A DNA stretch of 64,000 bases from CAYSCX01 sp964429575 (GCA_964429575.1 CAYSCX010000004.1:1-64000), one strand, 5' to 3'. Positions 8,300-16,952 are shown, counted from the first letter of the stretch. Made by a program: numbers and translations. The notes: generated from the letters alone by a model not told the origin.

Positions 8300-9556
8300 T
8301 CAGGAGCCCATTTGAGGCGGCTCTGAGCTCAGCAGCTCGCCTGCAGTGTCCCTAGTCGTCGCGAACACACAGGCGCCGGCAAGGCACAGGAGCAACGACA
8401 CGAAAGCGCTCGTCGCTATTGAGCTCTGTAGGGGGTCATCAAGCACGGGCCAGCTCAACCAGCGAATCCACAACAGTATGAGCGCTACTTCCGCGACTGC
8501 GTAACTAGCTACTGCGAATCTCGCGGCGGCTGTGAAGGTGCCGGTCGCTCTTGCTATCTCCGAGAAGGGTAAGAGTAGTAAGACCATGTGATGGAACCAA
8601 TTGACAGGTGTCACCAGTACGCAAACCGTGAGCCACACGCTCAAGCTTTTTCCCGGCTCCCCTCGGCGGGTGGCAGTGATACTCGCTCGAACACACACCC
8701 AAAGCGTCGCGAGCACTCCAGCGGCGATCAGCGAAAGTCTGACCAGATCAACCACCGCCGAAACGTGTGTACCTGCCGCTAACCAAAAGATCCTCGAAAT
8801 CACCGCACTAAGCGAAATATTCAGAGTATACGGCAGAAAGAGATCTCCAGCAGAGCGCGAGATTTGGCGCGCGAAGTCAACGGTCATCGCTGGCCCAAGG
8901 CCATACATGGCGAGAAGACTCCCAATGACGACCATCAAGCCCACACGCGAGATAACCCGCCACTGCCGTGTAATTATGAAGTGCCCGAGAATAACCGCTG
9001 GAAACAGCTTGACGAGTATTGCACTCGCCAACGCGACTTCCCCAAGCCAATTCCGACCTCTCCGCTCAGCTTCGAACACGAGTGCCAGGAGAAATAGCAA
9101 CAAGATATTGGTTTGTCCCCAATACAGGTTATCCGTGGTCGGTCCATATAGGACCGCGGCGGCCATCCAAAAGAGCCTCCGCCAGAACACTTCGCCTCTG
9201 CTCATTATCATCGCCGACGCGAGCAGCAGGATAAGGTTCAGCCCATGCCAGAGCCAGAAAGCCTGGCTGAGGTTCAGCGACGCCAAAGGCCGTAAGCCGA
9301 GAACGAACGGCGGCGGGTAATTGGAGGCCATGGCCTCGATGCCCATTCGATTTGCTAGGGGCTTTACAGCAGATGAGTCGTACGGACTGAGTCCGCGTTG
9401 CACCGCAAGTCCCCAAACGTAGTATGAACTGAAATCTAGCTTCGTCGCTCTGCTGCTAACTTGAAAGCCGTACAGAAGAACCAGGTAGAGGATCGCCAGA
9501 ACAACCGCCCCAATCCCTGACGGGTTGGGCACCCGCACTATTGACCCTTGTGGCAC
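8300..9556 (-). CDS. GT87-type (DUF2029) membrane glycosyltransferase
   Basis: A 418-residue polytopic membrane protein with an early acidic loop KLDFSSYYVWG, followed by SPYD and NYPPPFVLGL. This arrangement is typical of DUF2029/GT87 mannosyltransferases that use polyprenyl-phosphate sugars. Roughly ten hydrophobic segments are visible. The start is GTG 9556. Base composition is clearly lower in GC than the flanks (some 60-base lines are near 45-50% GC against about 65% elsewhere) and codon choice is more relaxed, which suggests recent transfer. It lies between the VWA gene (convergent) and a second glycosyltransferase on the same strand. The acceptor is unknown. Confidence 0.78.
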   Translation of the reverse strand: MPQGSIVRVPNPSGIGAVVLAILYLVLLYGFQVSSRATKLDFSSYYVWGLAVQRGLSPYDSSAVKPLANRMGIEAMASNYPPPFVLGLRPLASLNLSQAFWLWHGLNLILLLASAMIMSRGEVFWRRLFWMAAAVLYGPTTDNLYWGQTNILLLFLLALVFEAERRGRNWLGEVALASAILVKLFPAVILGHFIITRQWRVISRVGLMVVIGSLLAMYGLGPAMTVDFARQISRSAGDLFLPYTLNISLSAVISRIFWLAAGTHVSAVVDLVRLSLIAAGVLATLWVCVRASITATRRGEPGKSLSVWLTVCVLVTPVNWFHHMVLLLLPFSEIARATGTFTAAARFAVASYAVAEVALILLWIRWLSWPVLDDPLQSSIATSAFVSLLLCLAGACVFATTRDTAGELLSSEPPQMGS

Positions 9557-9664
9557 ACTGCCTCCTGATCGAGATCAACGAAACCCTGTGAACTAACGAG
9601 CGTTCCCTGATACAACGTACGGAATCCTTCTTTTGATCGAGTGCGTCGAAGCAGAGCTCCCAGA

Positions 9665-10834
9665 TCATAGGCCCGCAACTTTGGCAATCTCATCAAGTAG
9701 CTTTCGCGCGTCGAAGTACTCGCATGCGATGTCGCGGGCGGCGCGCGCATGGCGCGGATAGTCGGCGTTGATCGCGCGGATCGCCGCGACCGCCTCAGCG
9801 GGCGTGTCGAAGCCGAGCAGGCCCTCGCCGGTCGGCACGAATTTCTCGAATCCAGTCTTCTGCGTGACGACGGGACGGCCGGCCGCGAGGTAGCAGGCGG
9901 TGCGATCGCTGAACCACCCCGAGCGCGTGCGCGCGTACAAATCCTTCGCAACCGTGAATTCGCCGCGCGATGAACTCAGGTAGGTGCGGTACACATCGAT
10001 GTCGAGCGAGACGTCGAGCACCGAACGAAAGCTGAAGCCGCCGGCGAGTGCCCGCTCGTAGTCGGGGCCGGAGTTGAGGTCCATCGCGAGTTCGACCGGC
10101 TGGCCGGCGCGGCGCGCGACATCGAGGTACTTCTCGAAGTTGACGTGCTTCGACCAGAAGTATGTCTCGCCGTTCCACTCGACATCGTTGCCGCGGTTGT
10201 GCCACGTGCCGACCGTCGTAAACGTCACCGGCGACGCGTCGCCGACACCGTCGCGCCATTCATCGAGCAGCACCGGCGGACGAGTCGGTCGCCAGTCGAT
10301 GCCGGCTGTCGGCAGGATGCAGTCCGATGCGCCGATATTGGCACCGTACGTGAAGAACAGGTTGTACGCGTCGGCGGCCTTGACCACATCCGCATCGCGC
10401 CGCGCGAGCGCGACCTGGAACCCGCCGGGATCGGTCTCGAGATAGATGAGGCAACGCGTCTTGCGATGCTCATCGCGCGGTGCCGTCGCTCCGCACAGAT
10501 TGATCACCGCGTCGGCATCGGCAAGCAGTTGATGGCAGCGCTCGCGGCTCATGCCGAGGTACTCTCCCTTGGCCGCATCGAAGAATCCCCAGCGGTCGCC
10601 GAAGCCGTACCGGTTGAGCGTGGCACTCAAGCGCTTCAGATTGTCGGTGGCGTCGTCGGATACGGTGAGATTAATGGGATCGTAAACGTAGGCACCGTGG
10701 TCCTCGATGTACCAGACGTCGAGACCGAGCGCGCGGAAGCCAATGAGATGCTGCAGCAGTTGCCAAACCACGCCCGCGACCGGATAGCGCGCCGCGAGGT
10801 GCAGGACGACTAGCTTACCCTTGCGCCTTGCCAT
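9665..10834 (-). CDS. CgeB-like glycosyltransferase
   Basis: A soluble protein of 389 residues with a GT-B-like layout. The N-terminal half has hydrophobic strands (KLVVLHLAARYPVAGV, ADAVINLCGATAP). The C-terminal half has a CgeB-type motif: GEFTVAKDLYARTRSGWFSDRTACYLAAGRPVV and a late TGEGLLGFDTPAEAVAAI, where the sugar-nucleotide is normally held. The acceptor and sugar are unknown. I start at ATG 10834, because the frame upstream to 10861 lacks homology-like features and runs further into rdgB; the 20-base overlap with the rdgB end suggests coupling. Confidence 0.75.
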   Translation of the reverse strand: MARRKGKLVVLHLAARYPVAGVVWQLLQHLIGFRALGLDVWYIEDHGAYVYDPINLTVSDDATDNLKRLSATLNRYGFGDRWGFFDAAKGEYLGMSRERCHQLLADADAVINLCGATAPRDEHRKTRCLIYLETDPGGFQVALARRDADVVKAADAYNLFFTYGANIGASDCILPTAGIDWRPTRPPVLLDEWRDGVGDASPVTFTTVGTWHNRGNDVEWNGETYFWSKHVNFEKYLDVARRAGQPVELAMDLNSGPDYERALAGGFSFRSVLDVSLDIDVYRTYLSSSRGEFTVAKDLYARTRSGWFSDRTACYLAAGRPVVTQKTGFEKFVPTGEGLLGFDTPAEAVAAIRAINADYPRHARAARDIACEYFDARKLLDEIAKVAGL

Positions 10835-11465
10835 GCTCGGCACGCGGTCGCGCGGCCGCAATCCTTCGTAGGTCGTTGAGAAGCGCGATGACGGCGATGC
10901 GGCGCTGGCTTATCTTCGCCTCCTCTTCATCGCCGAGTTCCGCAAGAAAGCAGTTGCGCTCTGGAAGCCACATCACGGCGCGGTACGGAAACCCCGGACG
11001 AATTTCGGAACACACGCTTCGCGCGATGACGCCTTCGAGCGCCGCATCCGCGACTCGCTCGCGCACGCGGCCGCCGTCTTCGTACACCAATGCAACCGCT
11101 GCGCGCAGCCGTGCCGTGCGCTGCCCGTCTTCGACGTTCGCCATCCGCGCGACTACCGCTTGTGCCAGTGCGCGATCGTCGCCCGACTCCGCGCCGAGCC
11201 AGCGATGCGAATGGATGCCGGGTGCGCCGTCAAGCGCATCGACCTCGAGCCCTCCATCGTCGGCGAGAGTCGGGAGCCGCGCTCGTTGATAGTAGAAGCG
11301 CGCCTTCAGCAACGCGTTCTCCTCGAATGTCGCGCCGGTTTCCTCAGGCGTTTCGCCGATTCCCACATCCTGAAGCGACACGACATCGAGCGCGATTCCG
11401 CGCAGTAGAAGCCGGTACTCGGCGAGCTTCGCCGGGTTGGTCGTGGCGATTACGAGCCGGTTCAT
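10815..11465 (-). CDS. rdgB: RdgB/HAM1-type XTP/dITP diphosphatase
   Basis: It hydrolyses dITP, dXTP and ITP to monophosphates, cleaning the nucleotide pool. The 216-residue protein begins with LVIATTNPAKLAEY (the T/SxNxxK substrate-binding start) and continues with ETGATFEENALLKARFY, the metal-binding ADDGGLEVDALDGAPGIHSHRW and the C-terminal ARPRAEHGK. Starts at ATG 11465. It lies 18 bases downstream of ddl on the same strand and overlaps the next glycosyltransferase. The usual SHR near the C-terminus is replaced by SQRR, otherwise ordinary. Confidence 0.94.
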   Translation of the reverse strand: MNRLVIATTNPAKLAEYRLLLRGIALDVVSLQDVGIGETPEETGATFEENALLKARFYYQRARLPTLADDGGLEVDALDGAPGIHSHRWLGAESGDDRALAQAVVARMANVEDGQRTARLRAAVALVYEDGGRVRERVADAALEGVIARSVCSEIRPGFPYRAVMWLPERNCFLAELGDEEEAKISQRRIAVIALLNDLRRIAAARPRAEHGKAQG

Positions 11466-11483
11466 CGCGTGAACGCAGCGCCT

Positions 11484-12644
11484 CTAGGATTTCGGCGCAT
11501 AGGTGAACTTGAGTGCGGCGCGCTCCCGATGTTCATCGACCGCGAGCTCGATGAGGCGGTCGATGAGCTTTGGAAGCGGAAGTCCGGAAGCCTCCCACAG
11601 CTTCGGATACATGCTGATCGCGGTGAATCCCGGTATCGTGTTCACCTCGTTGATGAAGATCCGCCGCAGGTCGCGGCTCGCGAAGTAATCGACCCGCGCC
11701 ATCCCGCGCAAAGAGAGCGCCTTGAACGCCGCCACGGCGAGCGTTCGCACTCGCTTGGCAACCCGCGCCGGGACGTCCGCCGGAATTTTCGTGACGGCGC
11801 CCTCGGGATCGACGTACTTGGAATCGTAGCTGTAAAACTCATGGCCGTGCGCGACGACGATCTCGCCCGGGATCGACGCCTCCGGACGGTCGTTGCCCAG
11901 CACCGCGCATTCGAATTCGCGTCCTACGCACGCCGCCTCGAGCAGAATCTTGCGATCGTACTGGAATGCGTCCTTCAGTGCGGATGCGAGTTCACCCGGG
12001 CGCTTCACCTTGTGGATGCCGATCGAGGAGCCGAGCGCGTTCGGCTTCACGAACACCGGATAGCCGAGCTTGCGCGCGAGCCGGCTCGCAAGCGCCGGAT
12101 CATCGTCATGCTCGGCACGCGTTAGCGCGAAGTACTTCACGACCGGCAGCCGCGCATCGCGCAGCAGACGCTTCTGCATGTCCTTGTCCATGCCGACCGC
12201 GGAGCCGAGCACGCCCGCGCCAACGTACGGAATACCCGCCAATTCGAGCAGCCCTTGCACCGTGCCGTCCTCGCCGTAGGTTCCGTGGAGGACCGGAAAA
12301 ACGACGTCGAGCGGTCCGGGGATCGCACTGCTCAGCGTCGCGGCCGCGCCGGAGTTCGACTCCGGGATGCTAACGAGTTCGCGGCTGTCAGGATGCGGCA
12401 GCAAAGTCACGGGTGTGCCGCCGCCCTCGAGCGCGGCAAGCCGCGGCGCACTTTCACCGAGCAGTCGAAGCGCATCGTGCTCGAGGCGCCAGCGTCCGTC
12501 GCGGCTGATTCCGATCGGAACAATCTCATAGCGCGCGGGGTCCATCGCCGACATCACCGTGAGCGCGGAACGCAGCGAGATTTCGTGCTCACCGGAACGG
12601 CCGCCGAACAACACGCCGACGCGAATCTTGTTGCCTTGCGACAT
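11484..12644 (-). CDS. ddl: D-alanine--D-alanine ligase
   Basis: An ATP-grasp enzyme making D-Ala-D-Ala for peptidoglycan. The 386-residue protein carries VGVLFGGRSGEHEISL at its N-terminus, LHGTYGEDGTVQGLLE, the ATP-binding FVKPNALGSSIGIHKV and the metal-binding FINEVNTIPGFT followed by SMYPKLWEASG. It is somewhat longer than the about 300-residue DdlB type and closer to the VanA/DdlA class. Start at ATG 12644; no strong ribosome site is visible. Next downstream gene is rdgB. Confidence 0.96.
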   Translation of the reverse strand: MSQGNKIRVGVLFGGRSGEHEISLRSALTVMSAMDPARYEIVPIGISRDGRWRLEHDALRLLGESAPRLAALEGGGTPVTLLPHPDSRELVSIPESNSGAAATLSSAIPGPLDVVFPVLHGTYGEDGTVQGLLELAGIPYVGAGVLGSAVGMDKDMQKRLLRDARLPVVKYFALTRAEHDDDPALASRLARKLGYPVFVKPNALGSSIGIHKVKRPGELASALKDAFQYDRKILLEAACVGREFECAVLGNDRPEASIPGEIVVAHGHEFYSYDSKYVDPEGAVTKIPADVPARVAKRVRTLAVAAFKALSLRGMARVDYFASRDLRRIFINEVNTIPGFTAISMYPKLWEASGLPLPKLIDRLIELAVDEHRERAALKFTYAPKS

Positions 12645-12870
12645 CGATGCGATCAGTGCTGCACGATCGCGTCAATTGTTGCATGCGCGGTCGCGAGCCG
12701 CGACACCCAATGACATGGAGCGACGTGGCCGATGATAGGCCGCTCCCGGTGGTCGGACGGGTCGAGAGGCTCGGTGCCCGATGATAGCGAGCCGAAGGCA
12801 AGCGCGTAACGCGACCGCAGATACGACTCGAATCGAATGTTGGCGAGTGTTGGTGAAAGACGAACCGGCG
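12645..12870. other. Intergenic, guaB to ddl
   Basis: No gene is seen. The segment has two near copies of CTATCATCGG (read on the minus strand) in a GC-rich context. No clear terminator or promoter could be assigned. Confidence 0.4.
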
Positions 12871-14325
12871 CTACGGCCGATAGTTGGGCGCTTCGCGGGT
12901 GACGAAGACGTCGTGGACGTGGCTTTCGAGCCGGCCCGCCTCCGTCACGCGAATGAATTTTGCGCGGCGGCGCAGTTCGGCGAGATTGGCGGAGCCAGTG
13001 TAACCCATGCCTGCCTGCAACCCGCCCACGAGTTGATGCACGTTGGCCGCGAGCGTGCCGCGATACGGCACCCGTCCCTCGACTCCCTCGGGCACCAGCT
13101 TGCCGGCTGGCGTTTCGTGCTGGCCGTAGCGGTCGGCGGTGCGCTCGCTGATCGCGCCCAGCGAACCCATCCCGCGGTACTCCTTGTAACTCCGTCCCTG
13201 CAAAAGAATCGTCTGGCCCGGACTCTCCTCGGTGCCGGCGAACAGACTACCGATCATCACCGTGCTCGCGCCGGCCGCCAGAGCCTTGACGATGTCGCCC
13301 GAGAAGCGGATGCCGCCATCGGCGATAATCGGGATGCCGCGCGGCTCCGCCACCGCAACGCAATCCATGATCGCCGTGATTTGCGGTACGCCGATTCCCG
13401 CAACCACCCGCGTCGTGCAGATCGATCCGGGGCCCATCCCGACGCGCAGCGCGTCCGCGCCCGCATCGATGAGCGCCTTGGCGCCCTCGCCGGTCGCGAT
13501 GCTTCCCGCGATAACTTCAACGTCGGGGCATTCGCGCTTGGTCGCGCGCACAGCTTCGATCACGTTTCGCGAATGTCCATGTGCAGTATCGACGCACAGC
13601 ACATCGACCCCTGCACGTCGCAACGCCTGCGCGCGCGCCTCGCGCTCGGCGCCTACCCCGATCGCCGCGCCCACCCGCAGCCGCCCGCGCTCATCCTTGC
13701 TTGCGTGGGGAAACCGCGTCGCCTTGTCCATGTCCTTGACGGTGATCAGGCCGCATAGGCGACTCTGCTCGTCCACCAGCGGGAGCTTTTCGATTCGATG
13801 CGCCTGCAAAATCTCCTTGGCTTCTTCGAGCGTGATGCCGAGCTTCGCGGTGACCAGGCGCGTGGTCATCACGTCGCGCACGAGCTTGTCGAGCCGCTTT
13901 TCGAAGCGGAGGTCGCGGTTCGTCAGAATGCCGACCAAGCGTCCGTCGGTGACCACGGGAAGTCCGGATATGTGATGGAGTTCCATGATCGCCAGCGCGT
14001 CGCCGATCTTCTGCTCGGGATGCACGGTCACCGGGTCGGTGATCATCCCGCTTTCATACTTCTTCACGATCGCGGCTTCGGCCGCCTGCTCCTCGATGGT
14101 GAGGTTGCGGTGAATGATGCCGAGGCCGCCCAACTGCGCGAGCGCGATCGCGGTGCGCGACTCGGTGACGGTGTCCATCGGCGCCGAGACCAACGGGATG
14201 CGCTGCCGCAGGCGTTGCGTGAGCAAAGTAGATACGTCGCATTCGGAGGGGAGCAGGTCGGATGCCTGCGGGAGCAGGAGAACGTCGTCGAACGTGAGTC
14301 CTTCGCGAAGCTCTTGTTGCGGCAT
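12871..14325 (-). CDS. guaB: IMP dehydrogenase
   Basis: It oxidises IMP to XMP with NAD+, the committed step to guanine nucleotides. The 484-residue protein has the full architecture: TFDDVLLLP at the start, two CBS domains (about residues 95-210), VDTAHGHS, the catalytic loop GPGSICTTRVVAG and the flap GSLGAISERTADRYGQ. The ATG at 14325 is preferred to the GTG one codon upstream because GGAGG lies 6 bases before it. The leader carries a terminator-like hairpin whose U-run touches the ribosome site, and a 32-codon ORF that ends in TGATG on this start codon; both suggest attenuation or coupling. Confidence 0.97.
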   Translation of the reverse strand: MPQQELREGLTFDDVLLLPQASDLLPSECDVSTLLTQRLRQRIPLVSAPMDTVTESRTAIALAQLGGLGIIHRNLTIEEQAAEAAIVKKYESGMITDPVTVHPEQKIGDALAIMELHHISGLPVVTDGRLVGILTNRDLRFEKRLDKLVRDVMTTRLVTAKLGITLEEAKEILQAHRIEKLPLVDEQSRLCGLITVKDMDKATRFPHASKDERGRLRVGAAIGVGAEREARAQALRRAGVDVLCVDTAHGHSRNVIEAVRATKRECPDVEVIAGSIATGEGAKALIDAGADALRVGMGPGSICTTRVVAGIGVPQITAIMDCVAVAEPRGIPIIADGGIRFSGDIVKALAAGASTVMIGSLFAGTEESPGQTILLQGRSYKEYRGMGSLGAISERTADRYGQHETPAGKLVPEGVEGRVPYRGTLAANVHQLVGGLQAGMGYTGSANLAELRRRAKFIRVTEAGRLESHVHDVFVTREAPNYRP

Positions 14326-14423
14326 CACAGACCTCCCCCAAAAAGCAAAAGCCCGCGGAGACCCCGCGAGCTTCGAGCGCTGATTTGGATTTTCTTCCCG
14401 GCCGTGCGATCCGGACGCGCCAT
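14325..14423 (-). CDS. Possible 32-residue leader ORF of guaB
   Basis: A short frame starts at ATG 14423 (MARPDRTAGKKIQ...), passes through the terminator-like hairpin and stops with TGA at 14327-14325, overlapping the guaB ATG as TGATG. Its C-terminus is hydrophobic (GLLLFGGGL). There is no good ribosome site. However, a possible -10 (TAGATA, 14434-14429) would place the transcript start at or next to this ATG, so leaderless translation is conceivable. It may be a coupling or attenuation peptide, or chance. Confidence 0.35.
   Translation of the reverse strand: MARPDRTAGKKIQISARSSRGLRGLLLFGGGL
14340..14371 (-). terminator. Hairpin with U-run in front of guaB
   Basis: Minus strand GCTCGCGG-GGTCT-CCGCGGGC forms an 8-bp stem (one G-U) followed by TTTTGCTTTTT. 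It either ends the enoyl-CoA hydratase transcript or attenuates guaB, because the SD sequence of guaB follows directly. Confidence 0.7.
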
Positions 14424-14428
14424 ATCTT

Positions 14429-14457
14429 TATCTAACAGCGCGGACCATGCGGGGCAA
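14429..14457 (-). promoter_or_regulatory. Possible guaB promoter
   Basis: TTGCCC (14457-14452), 17-base spacer, TAGATA (14434-14429). Match to sigma-70 consensus is modest, but the position between the enoyl-CoA hydratase stop and the leader fits. Confidence 0.3.
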
Positions 14458-14473
14458 TAGCGGTTAGGCGGCG

Positions 14474-15250
14474 TTACTTGCCGCACCAGCGTGGCGAACG
14501 CTTCTCCAAAAACGCGCCGATGCCCTCTTGCGCGTCGGCGGCGAGCGCGTTGAGGCTCATCACTTCCTTCGTGTAGTCGTAGGCCTTCTGCTGATCGAGA
14601 TCGATCTGCGCATAGAAAGCCTGCTTGCCGATCGAAATCGTGAGCGGGCTTGCCTCGGCGATTTGAAGCGCGAGCTTGCGCGTCTCGGCAATCAATTCCG
14701 ATTCGGCGACAACCCGGTTGACGAGCCCCCACGCGGCGGCGGTGCGCGCGTCGATGGGTTGCCCCGACAGCAACATCTCCAGCGCGCGCTTTCGTCCGAT
14801 CGCTCGCGTCAAGGCGACCATCGGAGTCGAGCAGAAAAGTCCGATGCGCACGCCGGGTGTCGCGAACTTTGCGCTCTCTGCCGCCACGACCAAGTCGCAC
14901 GTCGCGGCCAGTTGGCAGCCCGCCGCGGTCGCGATGCCGTGGACGCGCGCGATCACCGGCTGCGGAATCGCCTGGACGGTATGCATCAGGCGCGCGCACA
15001 GATCAAACTCGCGTCGGTAGAAGTCGAGGTCGCGGTCGATGAGTTCGCCGAGGTCGTGACCGGCGCTGAAAGCGGGACCGTTGCCCGCGATGATGACCGC
15101 GCGCACACCTCGACGCTCGCCTGCGCTCTCGAGTGCGGCCATCAGCTCCTGCATCATCGCGACCGAGAGCGCATTGCGCTTCTCCGGGCGGTTCATCGTC
15201 AGCGTGACAAGGCCTTCTTCCTCGTGAATCAGGAGATTCTGATCGGACAT
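14474..15250 (-). CDS. Enoyl-CoA hydratase/isomerase family protein
   Basis: A 258-residue crotonase-fold enzyme. It has the N-terminal TLTMNRPEKRNALS, oxyanion-hole segments NGPAFSAGHDLGEL and HGIATAAGCQLAATCDLVVA, and the tail KRSPRWCGK. The overall pattern resembles the ECHDC3-like subgroup. In the second oxyanion segment the place of the first catalytic Glu of true hydratases is taken by alanine (ATAAGC), so simple 2-enoyl-CoA hydration is doubtful and another crotonase reaction is possible. ATG 15250 has a GGAGG about 12 bases upstream. Neighbours give no pathway clue. Confidence 0.85.
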   Translation of the reverse strand: MSDQNLLIHEEEGLVTLTMNRPEKRNALSVAMMQELMAALESAGERRGVRAVIIAGNGPAFSAGHDLGELIDRDLDFYRREFDLCARLMHTVQAIPQPVIARVHGIATAAGCQLAATCDLVVAAESAKFATPGVRIGLFCSTPMVALTRAIGRKRALEMLLSGQPIDARTAAAWGLVNRVVAESELIAETRKLALQIAEASPLTISIGKQAFYAQIDLDQQKAYDYTKEVMSLNALAADAQEGIGAFLEKRSPRWCGK

Positions 15251-15353
15251 CGACGCGGCCCTCCTGCGCTCAGTCTAAGCGCAGCGCGCCGAATCGGGCA
15301 ATTCGCAGCGCTTGCTTGTGAGCCATCGGACGCTGTGTTAGCGAAGCCTGTTC

Positions 15354-16094
15354 ATGACTGCTGGTTTTCTTACCTATCTCGCGGTGATCGCGCTGGGTTC
15401 GCTGATCGGCGGACTCATCCCCCTGATGCGCGATTGGTCGCGGCGAAGCCTGCTCATCCCCGTGAGTTTTTCCGGTGGAATCCTTCTTGGCGCGGCGTTC
15501 TTCGACATGATTCCGGAGTGCGCGCCGCTGGTTGGCGACTGGCTTGGGTGGCCGTTGCTGGCGGGTTTTCTGACCATCTTCGCGCTCGAACGCTTCGTGC
15601 TGGTGCATCCGTATCCGGCGGGCGCGGAGGAGCACGGCCACGCGCACCATATCCACTTGGGATTGATCGCGTATGGCGGGCTCTCCTTTCACAGCCTTCT
15701 CGACGGACTCGCACTCAGCTCTACCTACGGGCGTCCCGACATCGGCGGCGTCGTGATGCTCGCAGTGCTGTTTCACAAGATACCCGACGCGTTCGCACTG
15801 ACAAGCCTCCTGCTGCTCGACCGGTGGTCGCGCCCCGCGATCATCGGCTGGATGACGTTGTTCGCATTCTCGACGCCGGTCGGCGCGATCATCACGTGGT
15901 TTGCGCTGCGCGGGGTCGGCGATGCCGTGATTGGCGGCGCGATCGCGCTTTCGGCCGGAACCTTTCTAGCCGTCGCGACCTCCGACGTGTTGCCGCAGAT
16001 TCGGCGCTTCGATGCTCAGCGCGCGTGGCCGCTGGTCGCGCTGTTGGGAGGACTCGCTGTGAGCTGGCTCGGGCGGTTCGTCATGATCGGCTAG
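15354..16094 (+). CDS. ZIP-family metal transporter
   Basis: A 246-residue inner-membrane protein with about eight hydrophobic segments and a His-rich loop (EEHGHAHHIH) between segments 3 and 4. The metal-binding transmembrane motifs HSLLDGLAL and HKIPDAFAL are present, as in ZIP zinc/iron importers. Its stop codon TAG (16092-16094) is part of the perfect palindrome at 16091-16131, whose other arm gives the stop codon of the convergent hydrolase gene. Confidence 0.9.
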   Translation: MTAGFLTYLAVIALGSLIGGLIPLMRDWSRRSLLIPVSFSGGILLGAAFFDMIPECAPLVGDWLGWPLLAGFLTIFALERFVLVHPYPAGAEEHGHAHHIHLGLIAYGGLSFHSLLDGLALSSTYGRPDIGGVVMLAVLFHKIPDAFALTSLLLLDRWSRPAIIGWMTLFAFSTPVGAIITWFALRGVGDAVIGGAIALSAGTFLAVATSDVLPQIRRFDAQRAWPLVALLGGLAVSWLGRFVMIG

Positions 16095-16131
16095 CAGGCG
16101 GTTGAAAATGACTCTTTCAACCGCCTGCTAG
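16091..16131. terminator. Perfect 17-bp palindrome between convergent genes
   Basis: Arms 16091-16107 and 16115-16131 (CTAGCAGGCGGTTGAAA and its exact complement) enclose a 7-base loop. Each outer CTAG end contains the stop codon of the gene running into it. It should act as a bidirectional transcription stop; the A/T-rich inner ends and lack of a following U-run leave the mechanism open. It belongs to a repeat family (see 37150-37185, 3041, 4149). Confidence 0.85.
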
Positions 16132-16952
16132 GCGTCCTCCGCATCTTCCTTCCACTCGTCCGGATAGAGCAGCAGCAAGTCGCCGCCGAGGGATCGCACA
16201 AGAAAGCGTTGGATTTCGTGAACCGCGCGTTCGATCGCGCGTCCGCTGACAATCCAATGGCCGCGGCCTTGCAACGTGAACAGTCGCGCGTTGAGCGACT
16301 GCGCGAACGCGGCGCATCGATCCGCGGGCGCGAAGACATCGGAGTCACCCGCAACGATTAGCCGAGGCGTCGCCGAGGCAGCGAACGTCACTTCGCCGCG
16401 CGCAATCTCCAGCGCGGCGATACCGGAATCGGGAATGAACGACCCAATCAACCGCTCGCGCAGGAATGGCTCCGCGTCTGCCACAAACTCGAACAACGTG
16501 CGCCCGGTCGGCGGAGCGAGTGGACGGTCTCGCCAGAGCGCAAGGCGATTTCGAATGCCCGTAACCAGCCGCGTGGTGACGCCGGGAATCAACGGTGCGA
16601 GCGCAGCGGCCGCGCGCACGCTGGGCCGTTCGGCGAGTTTCAGTGCAAGCAATCCGCCGATGCCGTGGCCGAGTACGATCGTGTCACGTCCAAGCGCATC
16701 GACGGCTTCCGAAGCCAGTGCGACCAGATCGGCGAATCGAAGCTCCGCAAGCGCCGGAGTCGTGCCGCTGCCGACCGCGGTGCGCAGGTCGGGCGCATAG
16801 ACTTCCCATCCCAAGGTCGCAAAGTAACCGTGTAGGACTGCAAGATGACGCGGCGTCGAGAACAGCTCCGGAAACAGTACGATCGGCCAGGCGAACTTGA
16901 GCGGCTCAGGCCGCTCAACCTCCGCCGGAAACCGCCCGAGTTCAGTTTGCAT
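16128..16952 (-). CDS. Alpha/beta-hydrolase fold protein lacking the nucleophile Ser
   Basis: A 274-residue protein with the alpha/beta-hydrolase plan: an HG-type loop LFPELFSTPRHL, the nucleophile elbow, the acid segment VAGDSDVFAP and the catalytic His in GRGHWI. The elbow reads LGHGIGGLLA, with Gly where Ser (or Asp/Cys) should be. The triad Asp and His are present but the nucleophile is absent, so the protein is either a non-catalytic member or works by another route. Its start overlaps the end of the upstream FAD oxidoreductase gene by 11 bases, indicating a two-gene operon. Confidence 0.8.
   Translation of the reverse strand: MQTELGRFPAEVERPEPLKFAWPIVLFPELFSTPRHLAVLHGYFATLGWEVYAPDLRTAVGSGTTPALAELRFADLVALASEAVDALGRDTIVLGHGIGGLLALKLAERPSVRAAAALAPLIPGVTTRLVTGIRNRLALWRDRPLAPPTGRTLFEFVADAEPFLRERLIGSFIPDSGIAALEIARGEVTFAASATPRLIVAGDSDVFAPADRCAAFAQSLNARLFTLQGRGHWIVSGRAIERAVHEIQRFLVRSLGGDLLLLYPDEWKEDAEDA

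Noticed and set aside
12781..13758. 325-codon plus-strand frame
   Set aside because: Antisense shadow of guaB.
14528..16105. 525-codon plus-strand frame
   Set aside because: Antisense to the enoyl-CoA hydratase and then out of frame with the ZIP gene; Arg/Ala-rich shadow typical of high GC.
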